NCBI GenBank assembly: GCA_013115135.1
Contig: JABANP010000581.1
Span: forward strand, 1 to 31,095
Direction of reading: 5' to 3'
DNA: 31,095 bases
Source of the DNA: Perkinsus olseni
Lineage: Eukaryota > Perkinsozoa > Perkinsida > Perkinsidae
Made by a program: the position numbers and the translations under genes. This document shows positions 1 to 12,213 of this stretch, piece after piece (the stretch's first letter is position 1; every line of letters starts with the position of its first letter). The notes under the pieces are model-generated. The model was not told the DNA's origin and did no database searches. It worked only from the letters and a program-made list of their open reading frames with translations.

Positions 1-491
1 ACACGTCAACCTATGGCACCATACCAAATTGTATTGCCGAGTGTTGCATTTGAATGGTAAACACTTTCGCGTCTCTTTCCCGGAGCGACGATCGGATCAT
101 CCATAGTTTACGCAGCTTAGCTGTAGGATAGTTTCAAATCCGGCGCCCTTCCTGGAGATGATAGGCATTCCCGGTTTTCCCTCACAGAACCTTGGAGCCC
201 CTTCCCCAGTCAGTATTCTCTAGACAGGAAACCACAGTTCTCTCACTGCCTGCACTTGAAGTTCTCACCCGCAAGTTTACTGCTGTTACTCATTATGCGC
301 CGATCGTCCTGTGTATGCGTGCAGAGCTGATTCCTCTCGAGAGAGTAAGCTTAGAAAGGTAGAAGACTTTACACTCCTTCTCGCCTTGCATTGACTACGA
401 GCAACAACGGAGAAGCAACAACTGCACAACGAAAGAAAACAAACATCACAGAAACATATTCGCGCGACCATGTTGTGAGAAGCAGGATCAT

Positions 492-1106
492 TCATTTATT
501 GGCAAAATTCTGTGCTTCGATTTCACGCTTCTTCCTGTCGACGATCCTCAGCCACTTCGCGAGCTCGATCGCACTCTCCCTGTTAACGAGATCGGGCGGT
601 TGTGGGTAGTAGGTCGGCTTGATATGAAATCCACCTGGATGAGACCCGTTCAGCTAAAGGTGGCCCCTTCCTGCTCACTTGACCATCCTCGATACCGCAG
701 CTCTTCGACTATCTCGGGTACTGGCCATCTCTTGGGATGGACGATGCCAGTCTTGTAGAAAATCTCTATGGCCTTTGCCACAGGAATTTGCTCAGCTTTC
801 AGGCGGTTTGCTGAAGCGCTCCACTGAAAACGGGTTCAGCCGCCTTGCCGACCCACCTTCAGCGAGGAAGGCAGTCTCCACCCGTTGTCTCAGATCAGCG
901 GACATCACCTGGTAGGCCGTCTGCTTCGCAGCCTCGGGTTCGGCGGCCTCCTGGACAGCTTCGACCTCAGCATGCTCTCCTGCCCCCGTTGCTGCCTTTC
1001 TCTTCCGTGGAGCTTTGGTTCGCGTTGCCGTCGATGCGGCAAATCTGACCTGGGAACAGCCTAGGAGGACGCGACGACCGCTGACAAGCATCATAGACAG
1101 CTTCAC
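492..1106 (-). CDS. Small mitochondrial-targeted protein, two or three exons
   Basis: The ATG at 1106 opens a typical mitochondrial presequence: about 35 residues rich in Arg, Ser and Ala with no acidic residue (begins MKLSMMLVSGRRVLL, then RFAASTATRTKAPRKRK). An Ala/Glu-rich linker follows, then the segment PVAKAIEIFYKTGIVHPKRW. A clear 44-nt GT-AG intron (635-678) joins it to HIKPTYYPQPPDLV and the C-terminus ELAKWLRIVDRKKREIE, ending at the stop at 492-494. Between the presequence exon and the middle segment the frame changes by +1 near 801-809. Either a single-base slip or a 34-nt GT-AG intron starting in the LNPFS region explains it. I do not recognise the family. A matrix or mitoribosomal accessory protein is possible but is inference from the presequence and the basic, helical C-terminus only. 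Confidence 0.65.
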
Positions 1107-1259
1107 AACAACAAACTACATGGGAACACCCGGCGCAGTAGATGCGACCTTCCCACTGGCGTGTGAGCTAAGTAAGAAGGCTAATGCCATCGACTAGGGG
1201 GCGGTGAAATGAACGCAAGTCGTAGCGAGTGAGTGCAGGAAATGTTCACATGCGGTTGT

Positions 1260-3901
1260 TCACAGTACTAGCTCCGTGAGATTGGCATTGATCGAGGCCG
1301 CCAGTTCCTCGACAACTGGGTAGGCGTGCAGCCCAGTAGTAAGCTTCACCGACCCCTCCATCCAGGCATCAATGCTGAGGACACCAAGCATCACCCTACT
1401 CGAGACACCCCCGCAGCGCTCACCTTGGCTCGCCATTGGTCATCAGCAGCCGCAGATGCACTAGACGACGAACCTACAGAGCCAGTGTGAACTCTTAGTG
1501 AACCACTATTCACCTCCTGGAAGACATCAGCCGTCATGCGCATCTCCCCATGATGGAGGTAGCGAGCGATCTCGAGCATTCGTTGCAGCGGGAAAGGCCT
1601 GAAATGGGAATCGCGCAGCCCCTGACTCACAGGAGACTCACTTGGGAGGCCGAACAGCAATGGAGTCCATTGCCATCTGGTTGTTCCGCATTTTAGTGAC
1701 GGTAGCTCGACTGTTCCGTCCCGTCTTCATCATGAACAGACGCTTGTCCATCGAAGGCGGATTGTGGGAGGCGAGGAAGCCAGCAAGGACCAGCAGTCTG
1801 GCGTTGTACCTGCGCAGGCCAGAGCTCCCGAAGGCCTCGTAACTCGACAGCTGTTGGCCTACGATAGATGTGGCTCCCACTTGACGGTTGTTGTGGCCTT
1901 ACTCTTCGACATGGTACGTGACACTTCGTCTTCTAGTTTCTCTTCAACTCAATTTGAGATACGCTGATGACCTGTGATGGAGAGGGCGTTGAGCTACTAG
2001 ATACCTATACTCAGGAACCCCTATACTATGGCATAGCCCTTGTCGTGATTCTAACGCCATCGTATACACTCGTGCAATATCGCGACGGTCCGATAGGGAT
2101 TCTTTATAGACTTCTGCCGGTATTCAGTATGTTCACTAGCGCCCCGGCAGTTTTACTGGTGCCGCGGCCCTGCTGGTGGTAGCATTCAGTGCTGTACAAG
2201 TTGTGTAATTCCACAGTTCAGTAACACTTATCCTGCTCTATCGCTTCGGCCCCTTGGGTGCCGCTAATCGCCCCGTCAAATTTCTTAGGGCTTCCAGCAG
2301 ATGAAATTGGTCATTCCTCGAGAAGCGTCAAGGAAGGTTTACTCCATCTCCGAGCTCACTTCATCATACACCGCCGAGCCAAAAGAATCATCTTCATCTT
2401 CCGCCTCGCAGTTCTCAAGAGTAGCCCTTCCCCAAGTCTCGTTGACGATGTTCAGGTACCTGCCGCTTTGTCCGCTGTATTCCAGCCATGCTTGACTCAC
2501 TCAACGACGTAGATCTCCAGGGCGTTCTCAAGCAGGATGCCCATGTCTACTACGGTGAGGGCGTCATAGAACAACTTCACATACATCTGAGTGGACCGTT
2601 GTCTTCCACGGGTCTCATCGCAATACCTCGCTGAAGGCTGTGACTGCACCCGGGATGTCCCTGATAGGGGCCCGAGCGTGGCAGTAGGCGGAGAGCAGCG
2701 CTACGGCCTCAGCGTTCGTGTAGGGCGGGAAACGAACCACACCGCCGGAGTCTCGGAGTATCGGTGTGGAACTCACAAGGACAGAGCATGCAGTGGGTAG
2801 GCAGAGCTCCTGGGAGAACCCGCACAGACTGACGACTGCAACGGAGGACGGCGCTTACGTCGCTCATGTTGAGGAGGAATTCGATGAGCCGGGCTGCCTC
2901 CGTCGCGGGTTGGAGAGCCTGATGTTGAAGCAGCATGAGGGAAACGCTAGAGACGGCAAGATTTCAAGTGCACGAGGGCCACTCACATAAGCTGCGTCCG
3001 GTAGAAGACGTTCAGCCCGGTCCACCACGAGCACTAGTGTCTTTTGGAGGGCGTCGTAGCGGCGGAGCAAATCTGTTAATTTTTTGGCAAAGCCAGAGCC
3101 GTCAACCTGAACCGCGATGCACCCATGATGCTGGAGCAACCGGCCTACTCGACGAACGCAGTTCTTCGAGTATCGGTCAATCTGCTGCGTTACGCTGGAC
3201 GGGAGAGCCTTTGGGACCTGCCAGGGAGGAGGGCGAGGGAAGCAGCCGCGCCGCTGAGGAGGCTACCGTCAGCTCCGCTGCCCCACCGGGACCATCGACC
3301 ACCGATTGCAGGAACCGTCGTGCGATCGCCTGCATATCCTCAGGAGGAAGCTGAGGAGTGTTATGATGCAACGTGAAGCAATCCACAGCCGACCTTAGCG
3401 GAGGTGGTAACGGACGAAGTGACGGACGAAGCGGCAGTCATTTCAGTGTCGTCCTCGTCGCCATAGTCGCTGATATCCTCAGCCACCGGCTCCAGCCGTC
3501 CAGGGAGTCTCGACGAGATAGACTCCACGGGATTGTGGTCCTGAGGAGTAGCCAGCTTTCAAACCGGTGGTCGGACATCACGCACTTGCGAAGCGTCATC
3601 ACTCAGAGTGAATCTGTCCCGATCCGCCAGCCACATCCGGTCATTCCTGGCGGCTTTACGCGCCGACCTTCGGACAGGGGTCTCCGTCTCGGGGCCTTAC
3701 GATAGGGCTCTTGCAATTGGCCAGGGGAAGGAAAGCTTCCCTCCTACCGGTTCCGCCAGGCGTGCACACACTGGCTGACGCTGCGCGTCCACGCGTCTTT
3801 CTCGCAGGGGTTCCTGAGCCCGGGGTGCCGGCTCGCACGCTTCGCCTCCTGGTTGGCGGTGAGTTGGCATCAGCAGATTTCGGATGGTTCCTGTTGACCA
3901 A
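1260..3901 (-). CDS. ORC5: Origin recognition complex subunit 5 (divergent), multi-exon
   Basis: ORC5 is the AAA+-fold subunit of the complex that marks replication origins in the nucleus. The identification rests on the segment LVLAGFLASHNPPSMDKRLF (about 1720-1800), the hallmark of the ORC5 C-terminal region, and on a Walker-B-like LVLVVDRAERLLPDA (about 3000-3040). Further exons read AARLIEFLLNMSD, VVRFPPYTNAEAVALLSAY, LFYDALTVVDMGILLENAL, LQRMLEIARYLHHGEMR and, last, the exon ending in ANLTELVL with its stop at 1260-1262. Upstream exons (3386-3901) encode a low-complexity N-terminus: a basic Ser/Thr/Pro/Arg part, then an acidic part. Introns are short GT-AG (one of about 30 nt), except a stretch of roughly 350 nt near 1900-2260. 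I cannot find a classical Walker A motif. A +1 frame step is needed near 3200-3215. The 5' end is not resolved and there may be another exon upstream. Confidence 0.7.
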
Positions 3902-3988
3902 CGACAGCTGAATAACCCTGGAGACTTCCTGCCTCCTGGAAACCCCTTGAGGCAGCTAGTTTCCCTGGTTTTGTCCAGGGAAGAGTGC

Positions 3989-4330
3989 TGGTACACCCTC
4001 TAACGAAAAAAATTAAACATAAAATAATGTGGCCACTACGCCACGAGCACTGCTGTGGCTGCCGCGTGCCATAACGGACGTATTTTCTCATACTGCATCC
4101 TCTCCGTGACAAATACTCTCATCATCCTACATTATGATATATTAATTATACAATCTGTAACGAGGAAAATGCAACATCAATGATGTGGCCGCTGTGCCAC
4201 GTGGATGGAGCAGCAGCCGGGGCGGGGACGCAAGACAGTGTTCAGTACTCCATCTCCACTATTCCAATCATTGGTCGACTGCCGTTCACGCGCCACGTAG
4301 CATAACGACCTAATTTTCGCATGTTCAATT
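3989..4330. repeat. Diverged direct duplication
   Basis: Two copies of the same stretch lie about 155-240 bp apart. One (about 4026-4105) reads ATGTGGCCACTACGCCACG followed later by GCCATAACGGACGTATTTTC. The other (about 4179-4330) reads ATGTGGCCGCTGTGCCACG followed later by GCATAACGACCTAATTTTCG. They are clearly related but diverged, with different spacing inside. The copies lie in the gap between ORC5 and the P-loop gene and overlap the latter's 3' end. No coding role is apparent for the left copy. Confidence 0.55.
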
Positions 4331-5427
4331 TCTCAGTCGAAGACTGTATGCTGTCGATAGCTCCACTTTGGATGACAGGTTTCAGTCGACATGCGCGACA
4401 ATGCCGGGCAGCGGAGGAACTCACTTCTTCTGGGCAGGGGATGGTGATGTGGACTTCACTTGAATATCGGGGTCCGCCAGGATGCGGTCCAGAGTGGTCA
4501 AAAGTGAGGTCCTGCGAGTAAACAGTTGATCCCTGTAATAGCAGCATCGCCTCACATCACGTTGCCGACCGAGGAACACAGGCCGCAGTCGACGTAGAGT
4601 ATGATGTTGTCGCCAGTACAGCCGCTACACTTTGGTATGGCCCGTGGGGATGCTGAGGGTACAAAGGAGGAATGATTGGACAACCGCAACGCCGAAGGCT
4701 CCCCGCTCGCGCGATGGAGTTGGCAGGAGGTTAGACCACCCCACAGCAGGACTTACCGGAATGTCTCCTGCGTGGTCTCCTCCTCAATGACCCCTTCCCC
4801 GTGACCGAAGACCCTACCCACAGGCCTGGCCCCATTGAATGCTGCTTCGGCACTCCTATGGACTCGGCTCCTCAGCAGAACGCCAGAGAGTAATTGTCGC
4901 ATAACAGAAGACTTGCCGGTACCCTGAACTCAGAGTGACGATCACCAAGACAGGCATTCGACCGCCTTCCCCACCTTCGGTCCGAGGACTAGAATGCTGG
5001 GCAAGGGCGTGAGCTGCTCCGGTAGCTCCCCTGTATCCTCTTTCTCACGGGCCTAAGTATAGCGGACAGCTCACTCGAGGACTGTAGTAGTGCTGATAAG
5101 ATAGGGTGGGGGCCCGACTGAGTCGACTTATAGGGCTACACTCCCGAATCGATAGCGTGTTCGAGTGGCCATACATCGGTGATGGTTTGGTATGCCTAGT
5201 GCCGAGCACAGGTCCGATATCTGCTCATCCCGCATGCCGCCGTGCAGCCTTCGCGTGTAGTCCAGACGACTCCGTAAGTCCCCGTAGGAGCTGTGCCACG
5301 TCGGGAGGGGAGCATCGTCATCAACGACAGGGCCCGGGGGATCATCCGAGAAGTCGAGTGCACGGCAGGGGGATGCTGGTCCCACCGTGGCCGCCGACAT
5401 AACAGTGTCATTGCGACGAAGCTTCAT
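4242..5427 (-). CDS. P-loop NTPase-like protein with Cys-rich segment
   Basis: The first exon starts at 5427 (MKLRRNDTVMSAATVGPASP) and runs into YGDLRSRLDYTRRLHGGMRD. Further on, the strand encodes LPSILVLGP and MPVLVIVTL followed, after a +1 step at about 4916-4921, by SGTGKSSVMRQLLSGV. That is a P-loop with the GKSS core (about 4890-4920), preceded by a hydrophobic beta strand. A later exon carries PKCSGCTGDNIILYVDCGLC, with two Cys pairs spaced like a metal site, then TRRTSLLTTLDRILADPDIQ and, after a GTGAGT intron, a C-terminus ending GIVEMEY at 4242. Nucleotide binding is a fair inference. The family is not recognised; a GTPase or AAA-type protein is possible. Splicing between the P-loop and Cys-rich exons is uncertain. 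Confidence 0.5.
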
Positions 5428-5433
5428 ACGGAA

Positions 5434-7715
5434 CTACAAAACCGAGGAGCGGCTTCCCATGACATGAGTTCTCAAAGTCGAGGGAAGCTTGTTCCTCGAC
5501 CCTCCTGGGTAAGCTGCGCTGATTCGATGCTGTACCTCAGCTGTTACTGAGTCGTCTGTAGGGACCCACCCATCATTGATGGTAGACTGGAACGCAGAAG
5601 CTGGGACGGAGACTCTCGCCGAGAGAGAAGGAAAGCGACAACAGTATATCATGCGATGCGTTCCGCAACAGCGGGAGCCTGCGAGGAACTGTCCAGGGTG
5701 ACGACGGCCCAAGGCCTCCTTCGCTGCCCTCTAACGCCGCCACGCTTCCTATCCATCGGGCCACCTCGACGTCGAAGGGATCATCTCTCAGGTCGCAGGG
5801 CACTTCGTCGACGTCGCCCAAGATGCGCGATATGGCGAAGTCCTGAGAAGAGACTGTACTGCTGGTCCGGTCTGCGGCACTCACAACCGAGGTTCGAGTG
5901 CCGTCTAGGACTTGCTGGACGACATCGGCTGGTACGAAGGGCCCTAAGCGAAGGAATGACTCTGAGAAGGAACATAATCGTGACTTGCCTGGGAGGCGGC
6001 GATTCTGACCGGAAACGATCCTTCGTATGAGCTTCATGCGGTGGTGCTCCACGCCAGCCTTGAACGAGTCCCGCATCTTCTCCCTGCAGTCGCTGTATCT
6101 CTTCAATATCCAGATACTCCGCATCCTAGAACCAGTGACCATCACTAGCCAAGAGGTCGAAAGACGGCTCACTTGAGTATATATCGACTCAAGCGAGTAC
6201 TGGCACTCGACGACAGCGGCCTCAACAAGCCTCTCCCTATTCGCCTCAGCGATTCCCTTCATGACGGGTCCCCGTAGCGTCGCTATCTATCGAGGGCTTC
6301 GACGGGGACTCAGTCGGAGCCATCACCTCCATGTACCGCAAGACCGCCTCGTCCACTCCCCGTCTGATGACCCTCCCCGGCCAGTCACCATTCTTCTCAC
6401 TCCCGCCAGTCTCAAGCCGAGCAGCTGCCAGGACTAGAGAGAACTCCAGTTGCCTGAACCTCACTAAGAGCAGCAAACCCGGCTTCCACGCGAGCTTACT
6501 TTGAGATCGCCCTCACCCACCACCGCAAGGCAGTAGCGAACTCCCCCACCAACCTCTCATCATCATCATCATCATCATCACTCCCGTATAATGCTGATGC
6601 CAAGGCCCAGATACTCGACCGTCGATCCGGACTCTCGGCGGTGTTGAAGACAGATGTGGATGTTGCCTCTCGTTCCCACTCGTGCAATTCGGGCGGGGCC
6701 GCCACCTCATAGACCTCAGACTCGGAGGCCGCCCTCAAGAGAGTTTTTCTCACACTCGAAGGGAGGATTTCCGATCTCCGGAGGTCCTCTGCGATACAAT
6801 CACGGATGAACTGTTGCAGCGCGGCTATCTTGCTATCTTGCATTTCCTCAACGGACCCTCGATGGCTTGCTAATAGGTCCATGAGCTTCCTCTCGCACAA
6901 GGCTTGTAACACCCTAGCCTCACCAGCACAACAGCCAACCGAGTCAGCACTCAGAGGGTTGTCGAGGCTCTCGTTCTCTCGCAGGGCTGATACATTAAGG
7001 GCGCCAACGAACCAAGCCATGTGAGCGTGGCGACCACATCGCAGTCGCCGTTCCGAGTCGAAGATGGCCCTCGGGGAGCCCGCGCCTCTCAGGGTAAGGG
7101 GGATGGAGGCATCGAGACGAGGATCTGGGACGAAGCTAATGTGCTGTGGGAGGGCTGTTCTCACCTTCGATGGGGTGCAAAGGCTCGGTAAGGACACCAC
7201 TGGCCGTCAACTCGTAGACCACCCGGTAGATTCTACAGGAGACGACCGCGCACATGTCGTCGAGCTCGTAGGGCAGGGTCCTCGGATAGATGTGCATCGC
7301 TCTCCCTCAGGGCGTTGGCTAGGTCGTCAACAGCAGTCTTCCAAACATCTCCCATCTTGGCTGGGAGCTGCCGAAGCTCTTCCAACTCTTCCTCGAGCCC
7401 CTCGGAGGATGGCCATCCGCTGGCGCAAGCCGACTGCTTGGCTCGTATGGCGAACCGTTTCCGTCTGCTGTCGTTGTCAGAAGCGTCGTGACCTTCGTCC
7501 ATGTCAAACGACTTCAACTTCTCAATGGCATCCTCCAGTTCGAGACCAGAAAGTCCTTCTATTCGAGTCAGCATCTCCTCGAGAACAACGACAACTTTGA
7601 AGGGGTTCGGAGAGAACGCATCCGGGCCGAACCCGAACGCGGTCGCTGACGAGACGGGCAAGCTCGAGGTCGGAGCTTCATCCAGCGCTGCGTCGAGGGA
7701 ACACTCTATGACCAC
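5434..7715 (-). CDS. Large helical protein, 3' exons, unidentified
   Basis: Consecutive minus-strand segments have strong coding character and no recognisable domain. They include FKVVVVLEEMLTRIEGLSGL and LEEELEELRQLPAKMGDVWK (7233-7715), SKIAALQQFIRDCIAEDLRR, EREATSTSVFNTAESPDRRS and a seven-residue Asp run (6496-7200), then VIRRGVDEAVLRYMEVMAPT (6290-6476). MKGIAEANRERLVEAAVV, KAGVEHHRMKLIRRIVSG and FVPADVVQQVLDGTRTSVVS follow (5790-6262), and then a probable C-terminal exon ending at 5434. GT donors such as GTAAGC just below 6496 separate some segments. One junction, near 6262-6270, needs a +1 step. Composition suggests a long alpha-helical, partly coiled-coil scaffold. The upstream segments at 8.1-9.7 kb may belong to the same gene. 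No function is assigned. Confidence 0.5.
6557..6580. repeat. (ATC)n trinucleotide tract, codes an Asp run
   Basis: About eight perfect TCA/ATC units. On the minus strand this is GAT repeated, giving seven consecutive Asp residues inside a helical coding segment. It is a likely site of length variation. Confidence 0.95.
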
Positions 7716-8064
7716 TCTCGAGCAGGCCGCTTCAATCTGAGACGGGGACAGATGAATCTGCTGTTCCGGTGGAGGCCCCGACTAACCTCCTGCATCAGGC
7801 AGTCCCCTTCCTGGTCTACTCGGGCTGACCCTCCCTCAGTCATTCGTCTTACCTCCTCGCCGATCACCCTGAGGCACTTCCTCTCCCACCGGAATCAGGT
7901 CCACGTGAGTTCAACCAACTTACGTGAGCGAAGCGAGTGCCCCTTCAAGCATCGTCTTCTCATCAGCTCGTATTCTAATGAAGGTCTGCAGCACCCTCTC
8001 GCGTACATTGCACTGCTGGCCACCGACACGCGGCAGGATATCCTCAATCTTATCCTGGATCCAT

Positions 8065-9700
8065 CTAAGACAGGGAGAGGATCAGTTTGAAGAGGACAGG
8101 GGTAACCCTCATCCTCCAGTGGCAGAGCATGCCCGGAAATCGTTCATTACTCGCTGAGGTGCGATCCTCTCGTATCTTCGGTTGCCCTATGGCAGAGACC
8201 TTCCAACTTGGCAATGGCAAGTTCGAGACCTCGTGCCCTCGCCTCCATAGCAGTATGTCCGTCAGCCTCGTCATGAAACTGTTGTCGAATCTTGATCGAT
8301 GCATCAATGATGGCTCGGGCGACCTCCTTCAACTGCACCACGGAAAAAGAAGAGGCTCGCTACTTTGGATCTGCTCAGTAGAGGCAAAATGTATCTACTC
8401 ATTTTTCCCCCATCCGAATGAGGGCTGAAAAGGAGTATAAGACGCTCACGATTAACAATACCGAGCACGAACGAATGTATATATGGAAATAGCGTTCCAG
8501 CTTGCAAGAGAGGTCGCCGAACTCACCACTTGCTGCTCGGAGATGGTTCTGTCTCCAGCTTCGACAAGCTGAAGGAAAGCCGAGTGTATTTGCAAGGGTG
8601 TCAGAGCGGTGATGCTCGAGTACCTTACAGACCTCAATGGCACCATCCAATAACAAGGCCATTTTCCTGTCCTTAGCCAGGTGGCCTCCACGATAGGTTT
8701 CCCACAGGCGCCGCCACAGAGATGTTGCTTCCTACCAGAAAAGCACGAAATCGTCGTAAATATCAGGGGGGGGCTGCAAGCACCTAAAATAGGGCCCCCC
8801 AGTCCTCACCTCAGAGGAGGCGGCTATGGCATCACGAAGAACCATCAGAGCTTTTCCCTCGGAGACCGAGGAGGCTACACCGCGACAGACCGATCTCAGG
8901 ACTTCGATGCAGACCTGGGGAGCGTTGGTGGTTTATGCTAGGTGAGACCACACTGCTCACTAGTGCAGCACCAGGATAATAGTCAGCGGCATCACCAACC
9001 CGATTTCGAGCGTTCGCAGCCTTCAAGGAGGAGAGGGCGCCGGAGCGATGCAGCCAAGCCAGGCGAAGTTGAACCTGCAGAGGCATCGGGGCATCATCTT
9101 CCAATGTCGTCTTGCCTCTATGGCAGCAAGAGAGGCAGCAGTCGACTTCTGATCACCCTCATCTTCACGGGGCGACCGTTTTGTGTCTAGTGCATACTGA
9201 AGCCACTGGCGGACAGGCCCCACAAGCTGTGACCACTCAAGCCTGTGGCGAGCCAGCTACGAGGGGCTACTAGAGACCTCTCCGCCACTCGCTACCCAGT
9301 CGGGTTTTTCAGAGTTCTCGACATCTCGAGTCTCCTCCATGATAGCCATCTTTCGAAGAAGCCGATCTTCCTCGAGGCTTCAGTAGCTCGCTTCACCAGC
9401 CAGCAGTTGCCGACGTTCCTGCGAGCAGCGCTCCTGGCCCTCCTGCGGTCGGGTCTAATTTACTCCGGCGTCGACGAAGGGTCCCCTTTCACGCTTGCCC
9501 CAGAGGCCGCCCTCTCATCACCGTCGACAGCAGCCCCACCCCGGTCATCGGGGCCACTCGAACAGACATCAGATAGGGAGAACACGTCGAGTACCTTTGC
9601 AAGGGCGGGGAAGGGGGACGGAATAGAATAGCGTCATCGACGGCTGACATAACAGAAGCTCTCGAGGCTATTGCTGACACTGGTGAACAGCTTCTCGTGT
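8065..9700 (-). CDS. Helical/coiled-coil exons of a large protein, unidentified
   Basis: Segments with coding character, in transcription order: SAVDDAILFRPPSPPLQRY (about 9600), LVGPVRQWLQYALDTKRSPR with STAASLAAIEARR (9100-9223), PMPLQVQLRLAWLHRSGALS and LKAANARNRVGDAADYY (8950-9090), MALLLDGAIEVCKVLEHH (8605-8662) leading into LTPLQIHSAFLQLVEAGDR (8530-8606), then VVQLKEVARAIIDASIKIR and AMEARARGLELAIAKLEGL (8147-8341). The step between the 8662 and 8606 segments is +1, at the CGGT at 8607-8610, and no nearby GT-AG intron has a suitable length. These exons probably continue into the gene annotated at 5434-7715. No domain was recognised. Exon boundaries are approximate. Confidence 0.45.
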
Positions 9701-10160
9701 GAGCTGGCAGCAGATTTTCCGCCGGTCGCCGCGAAGAGTAGCTCGCGGCACGCCTGCCTCAGCTCGCTCGGGCTCGGCAGGGTGACCTGGATGGAAGTGG
9801 ATCATTCAGCCTCACAGCGACCATTCAGACCTTAGCACCTCCATCAGCGACGAACTTCCGCATACCCTTACGAAGGGCGGAGAACGCAGTCTGAGTAGCG
9901 AGAACCTACGAGGTTACAGTGAGCAGCCCCATAAAGTGGTCTTGTGTACCAGGTCCGCTTCGGTGCAGATATCGGCATCACTCCAATCGAAAAGCCCCAG
10001 CAGAGTCTTGAACCTAGGATGAGGTCGTATTATCTCCAACTGTAAGCCCAGATCGAGATGAGACATGCCTGCCGCTCAGGACCGTTAGCGACTTGAAGAC
10101 CAAGCACGACGCGACCGGGGGGAGGAGAAGCTCGAGGCACCCTGAGCAGTGAGCATGGCT
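9700..10160. other. Stretch without a resolvable gene
   Basis: No open frame above about 60 codons looks like real coding sequence here. The DNA is GC-rich and free of simple repeats, and short minus-strand exons of the neighbouring large genes may be hidden in it. Confidence 0.4.
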
Positions 10161-10166
10161 AGCTTT

Positions 10167-10618
10167 TTACTTTGAGTGGGCATCCATGGAACGGTTGGCT
10201 AGGATGCATAGGGAGGCAACTTCAAGAGTGGACACGGTCGTCCCGTCCGGCTCCTCCCTGAGCAGCGTGAACAGCCTGTCCCATTCCACCAGGTGGTCTG
10301 TGCCGAGGCGTTGAAGCATCTGATACTCCCAGCGTCGGCGCCGGCGACGCTCTAGTTCTGGGGGCTCACCTCCCACTTCGACGCCTGGAAGCTGCCATTG
10401 GCGGGGTTCTTTACAGAGCTTATCAATTCCAATACCTCAGCATCGCCCCATTCTGACACCCGCCGAGGCATTATCGCCGGCGACTTGAGGAATTGGCGCA
10501 CGGCTGCCACAGTCGAGGCCGTGAGTCCCATCAGCAGCAACGAGAGGAAAGAGAGAGATAACACGAAGCGATCGATAATCGGCAACGGCGGTGAACCAAA
10601 GTCTGATGGGAACGACAA
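10167..10618 (-). CDS. Unidentified protein fragment with hydrophobic N-terminal segment
   Basis: The upper segment (10365-10618) carries a hydrophobic stretch, FVLSLSFLSLLLMGLTASTV, then RVSEWGDAEVLELISSVKNP. It is followed by WEYQMLQRLGTDHLVEWDRL and TVSTLEVASLCILANRS, ending at 10167. The two reading frames can be joined by an intron of only 20 nt starting GTGAGC right after FQASKWE, or by a single-base slip. If the first ATG (10618) is right, the product would have one membrane segment or signal anchor. Otherwise these are internal exons of a longer gene. No family was recognised. Confidence 0.4.
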
Positions 10619-10779
10619 CCTCGTTATTCCACGACAAAGGGGGCAAAGCCGATTCCGTCAGATTCACTCTCACAGAACCTCCGTGCATGAGGGTTCCCCT
10701 GTCTGATTATCTGATGCGGAACCACAGCACGCCGAGCTCTATGACACGGAAGAGCCGCAACGACGAATCCCTCCGCCTT

Positions 10780-11884
10780 CACCCACTCTGAGTTGCTCCC
10801 GAAGTTTGGCAGTGAGACGCATAGTGTGGGCTAGGACCTTGCCAATCTCGTTCTGCCGCTCGGTTTGCTCAGCCGCCGACATTTGAGCCTTCGCCATCGT
10901 TGACTTGTTTCCTGATTCTCGAGTTGGCCCCCATCGAGGGAAGTCAGCGCCACCAGCGTGTGCTCACCAATGGTCTGAGATGTTCCGCCTTGCGGAAAGC
11001 TTTTCTCACTTTTCGACTTTATCGAGGGTTTTATATCTGTCTCAGGGTTGCGATTGGCTAACAGTAGCCGAGACCGCCCACTTTCGCTCGAAAGGCCTCG
11101 ACTGACATCTTCCCCACTAGCTCGGCGCCTACGTAGCAGCCAACTCGCTCCCCCTGAGCACATCGGCCTGGAGTATACATTCTCAAGCGCATCCTGTTCA
11201 CTGATCAACATCTCCGCGCGCCACCGTGATGACGATTAGTAATGGCAGCACTTATTGGTCATGCGAAAGGTCCCAGGTTCGATCCCCATGCCCACCTTTC
11301 TAGAGCCATCGAGCATCTTATATACGATAGCCTCTCCGCTCTGTCTCTCCGACTCCACAACCTGATTAAGCTCGGTCATCTTGCGCAGCAGGGCGAACTC
11401 CGCTTCGTGGTTCGTCCTTTCTATCTGAGCAACTCGCCGACAGCTTAGTGACTTCAACCCCGGAACCTACCAAGGCAGCTAGCCTCTGCTCGTCCCTGCG
11501 ATGCTTCGCCTCGTGCATTCTCATAAACTCTACAACGGACTTCGGTCTACAATGAAGACAGTAGCATCCGAGACAAGTTATGAGCCCACCTGCGAGAGGC
11601 TTCTTGTTGACCTCTAGATATGCTTTTCCCCCTGACGGCATCGCCGACCAACTTAGCCTCACTGCCCACAGCCGACACGCTGCCTGTGTTCAGACCCACC
11701 CCGAACCCTCTCGAGAACGCACTGACTGGCCGCCGGAGGTTCTTGGCAGATCCGGCTGGGAAACATACAGAGGCAAAGAGGCGACCGGCTGGCCCTCCAC
11801 ACCTCGCAAGCAGCCAGCGCTAGCTGGACGTGGCATTCTCTTGGAAGTGGGGAAGCCAGAGCGCAGCCTCCCCCGGGATGACAC
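10780..11884 (-). CDS. Coiled-coil protein, unidentified
   Basis: Minus-strand segments in order: RPASAGCLRGVEGQPVASLP (11780-11850), GGKAYLEVNKKPLAG (about 11590-11640), VVEFMRMHEAKHRRDEQRLA (about 11480-11540), ERTNHEAEFALLRKMTELNQ and GEAIVYKMLDGSR (11290-11440). Further down come IKSKSEKSFP (about 11010) and QTERQNEIGKVLAHTMRLTA followed by KLREQLRVG (about 10790-10890). The middle and last parts show the heptad-like, Glu/Lys/Arg/Leu-rich pattern of a coiled coil. GT donors (GTGGGC, GTAGGT) follow several segments. The arrangement would suit a cytoskeletal or basal-body protein, but that is inference from composition. Exon joins are approximate, and the 3' end may continue into the 10.2-10.6 kb segments. 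Confidence 0.45.
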
Positions 11885-12213
11885 TCGTTTTGCCGAGTTC
11901 TAAACACTGGGTAGATCGACTGCTGCCCTCGCCCAGGTGACGGTGAGCCATGGTCTATTTACGTAATATCCAAGCACATCCTCGAAAGTGTTGGTACTGG
12001 CAGAGTGACTTCCTCTCAGCGACTTGTTAGACTCGCCATTAGCGTGGTGGTGATCACCAATGAGAGCGGCAGTATTCGGGCTGAAAACGATCCTATGCAT
12101 GTGGCCTTGTCGGCGCAGAGGTCCCGTAGGAGAGGTTAAGCCTAGAGTGCGAGGCTGAAGGCGAATACCGATGAAGTGTGTCTACCGGCTGCTGCTGCTG
12201 CTGCTCCCTCCGA

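Noticed and set aside
7064..7600. Plus-strand 178-residue open frame
   Set aside because: Composition is irregular and it overlaps better minus-strand helical coding segments; judged a shadow.
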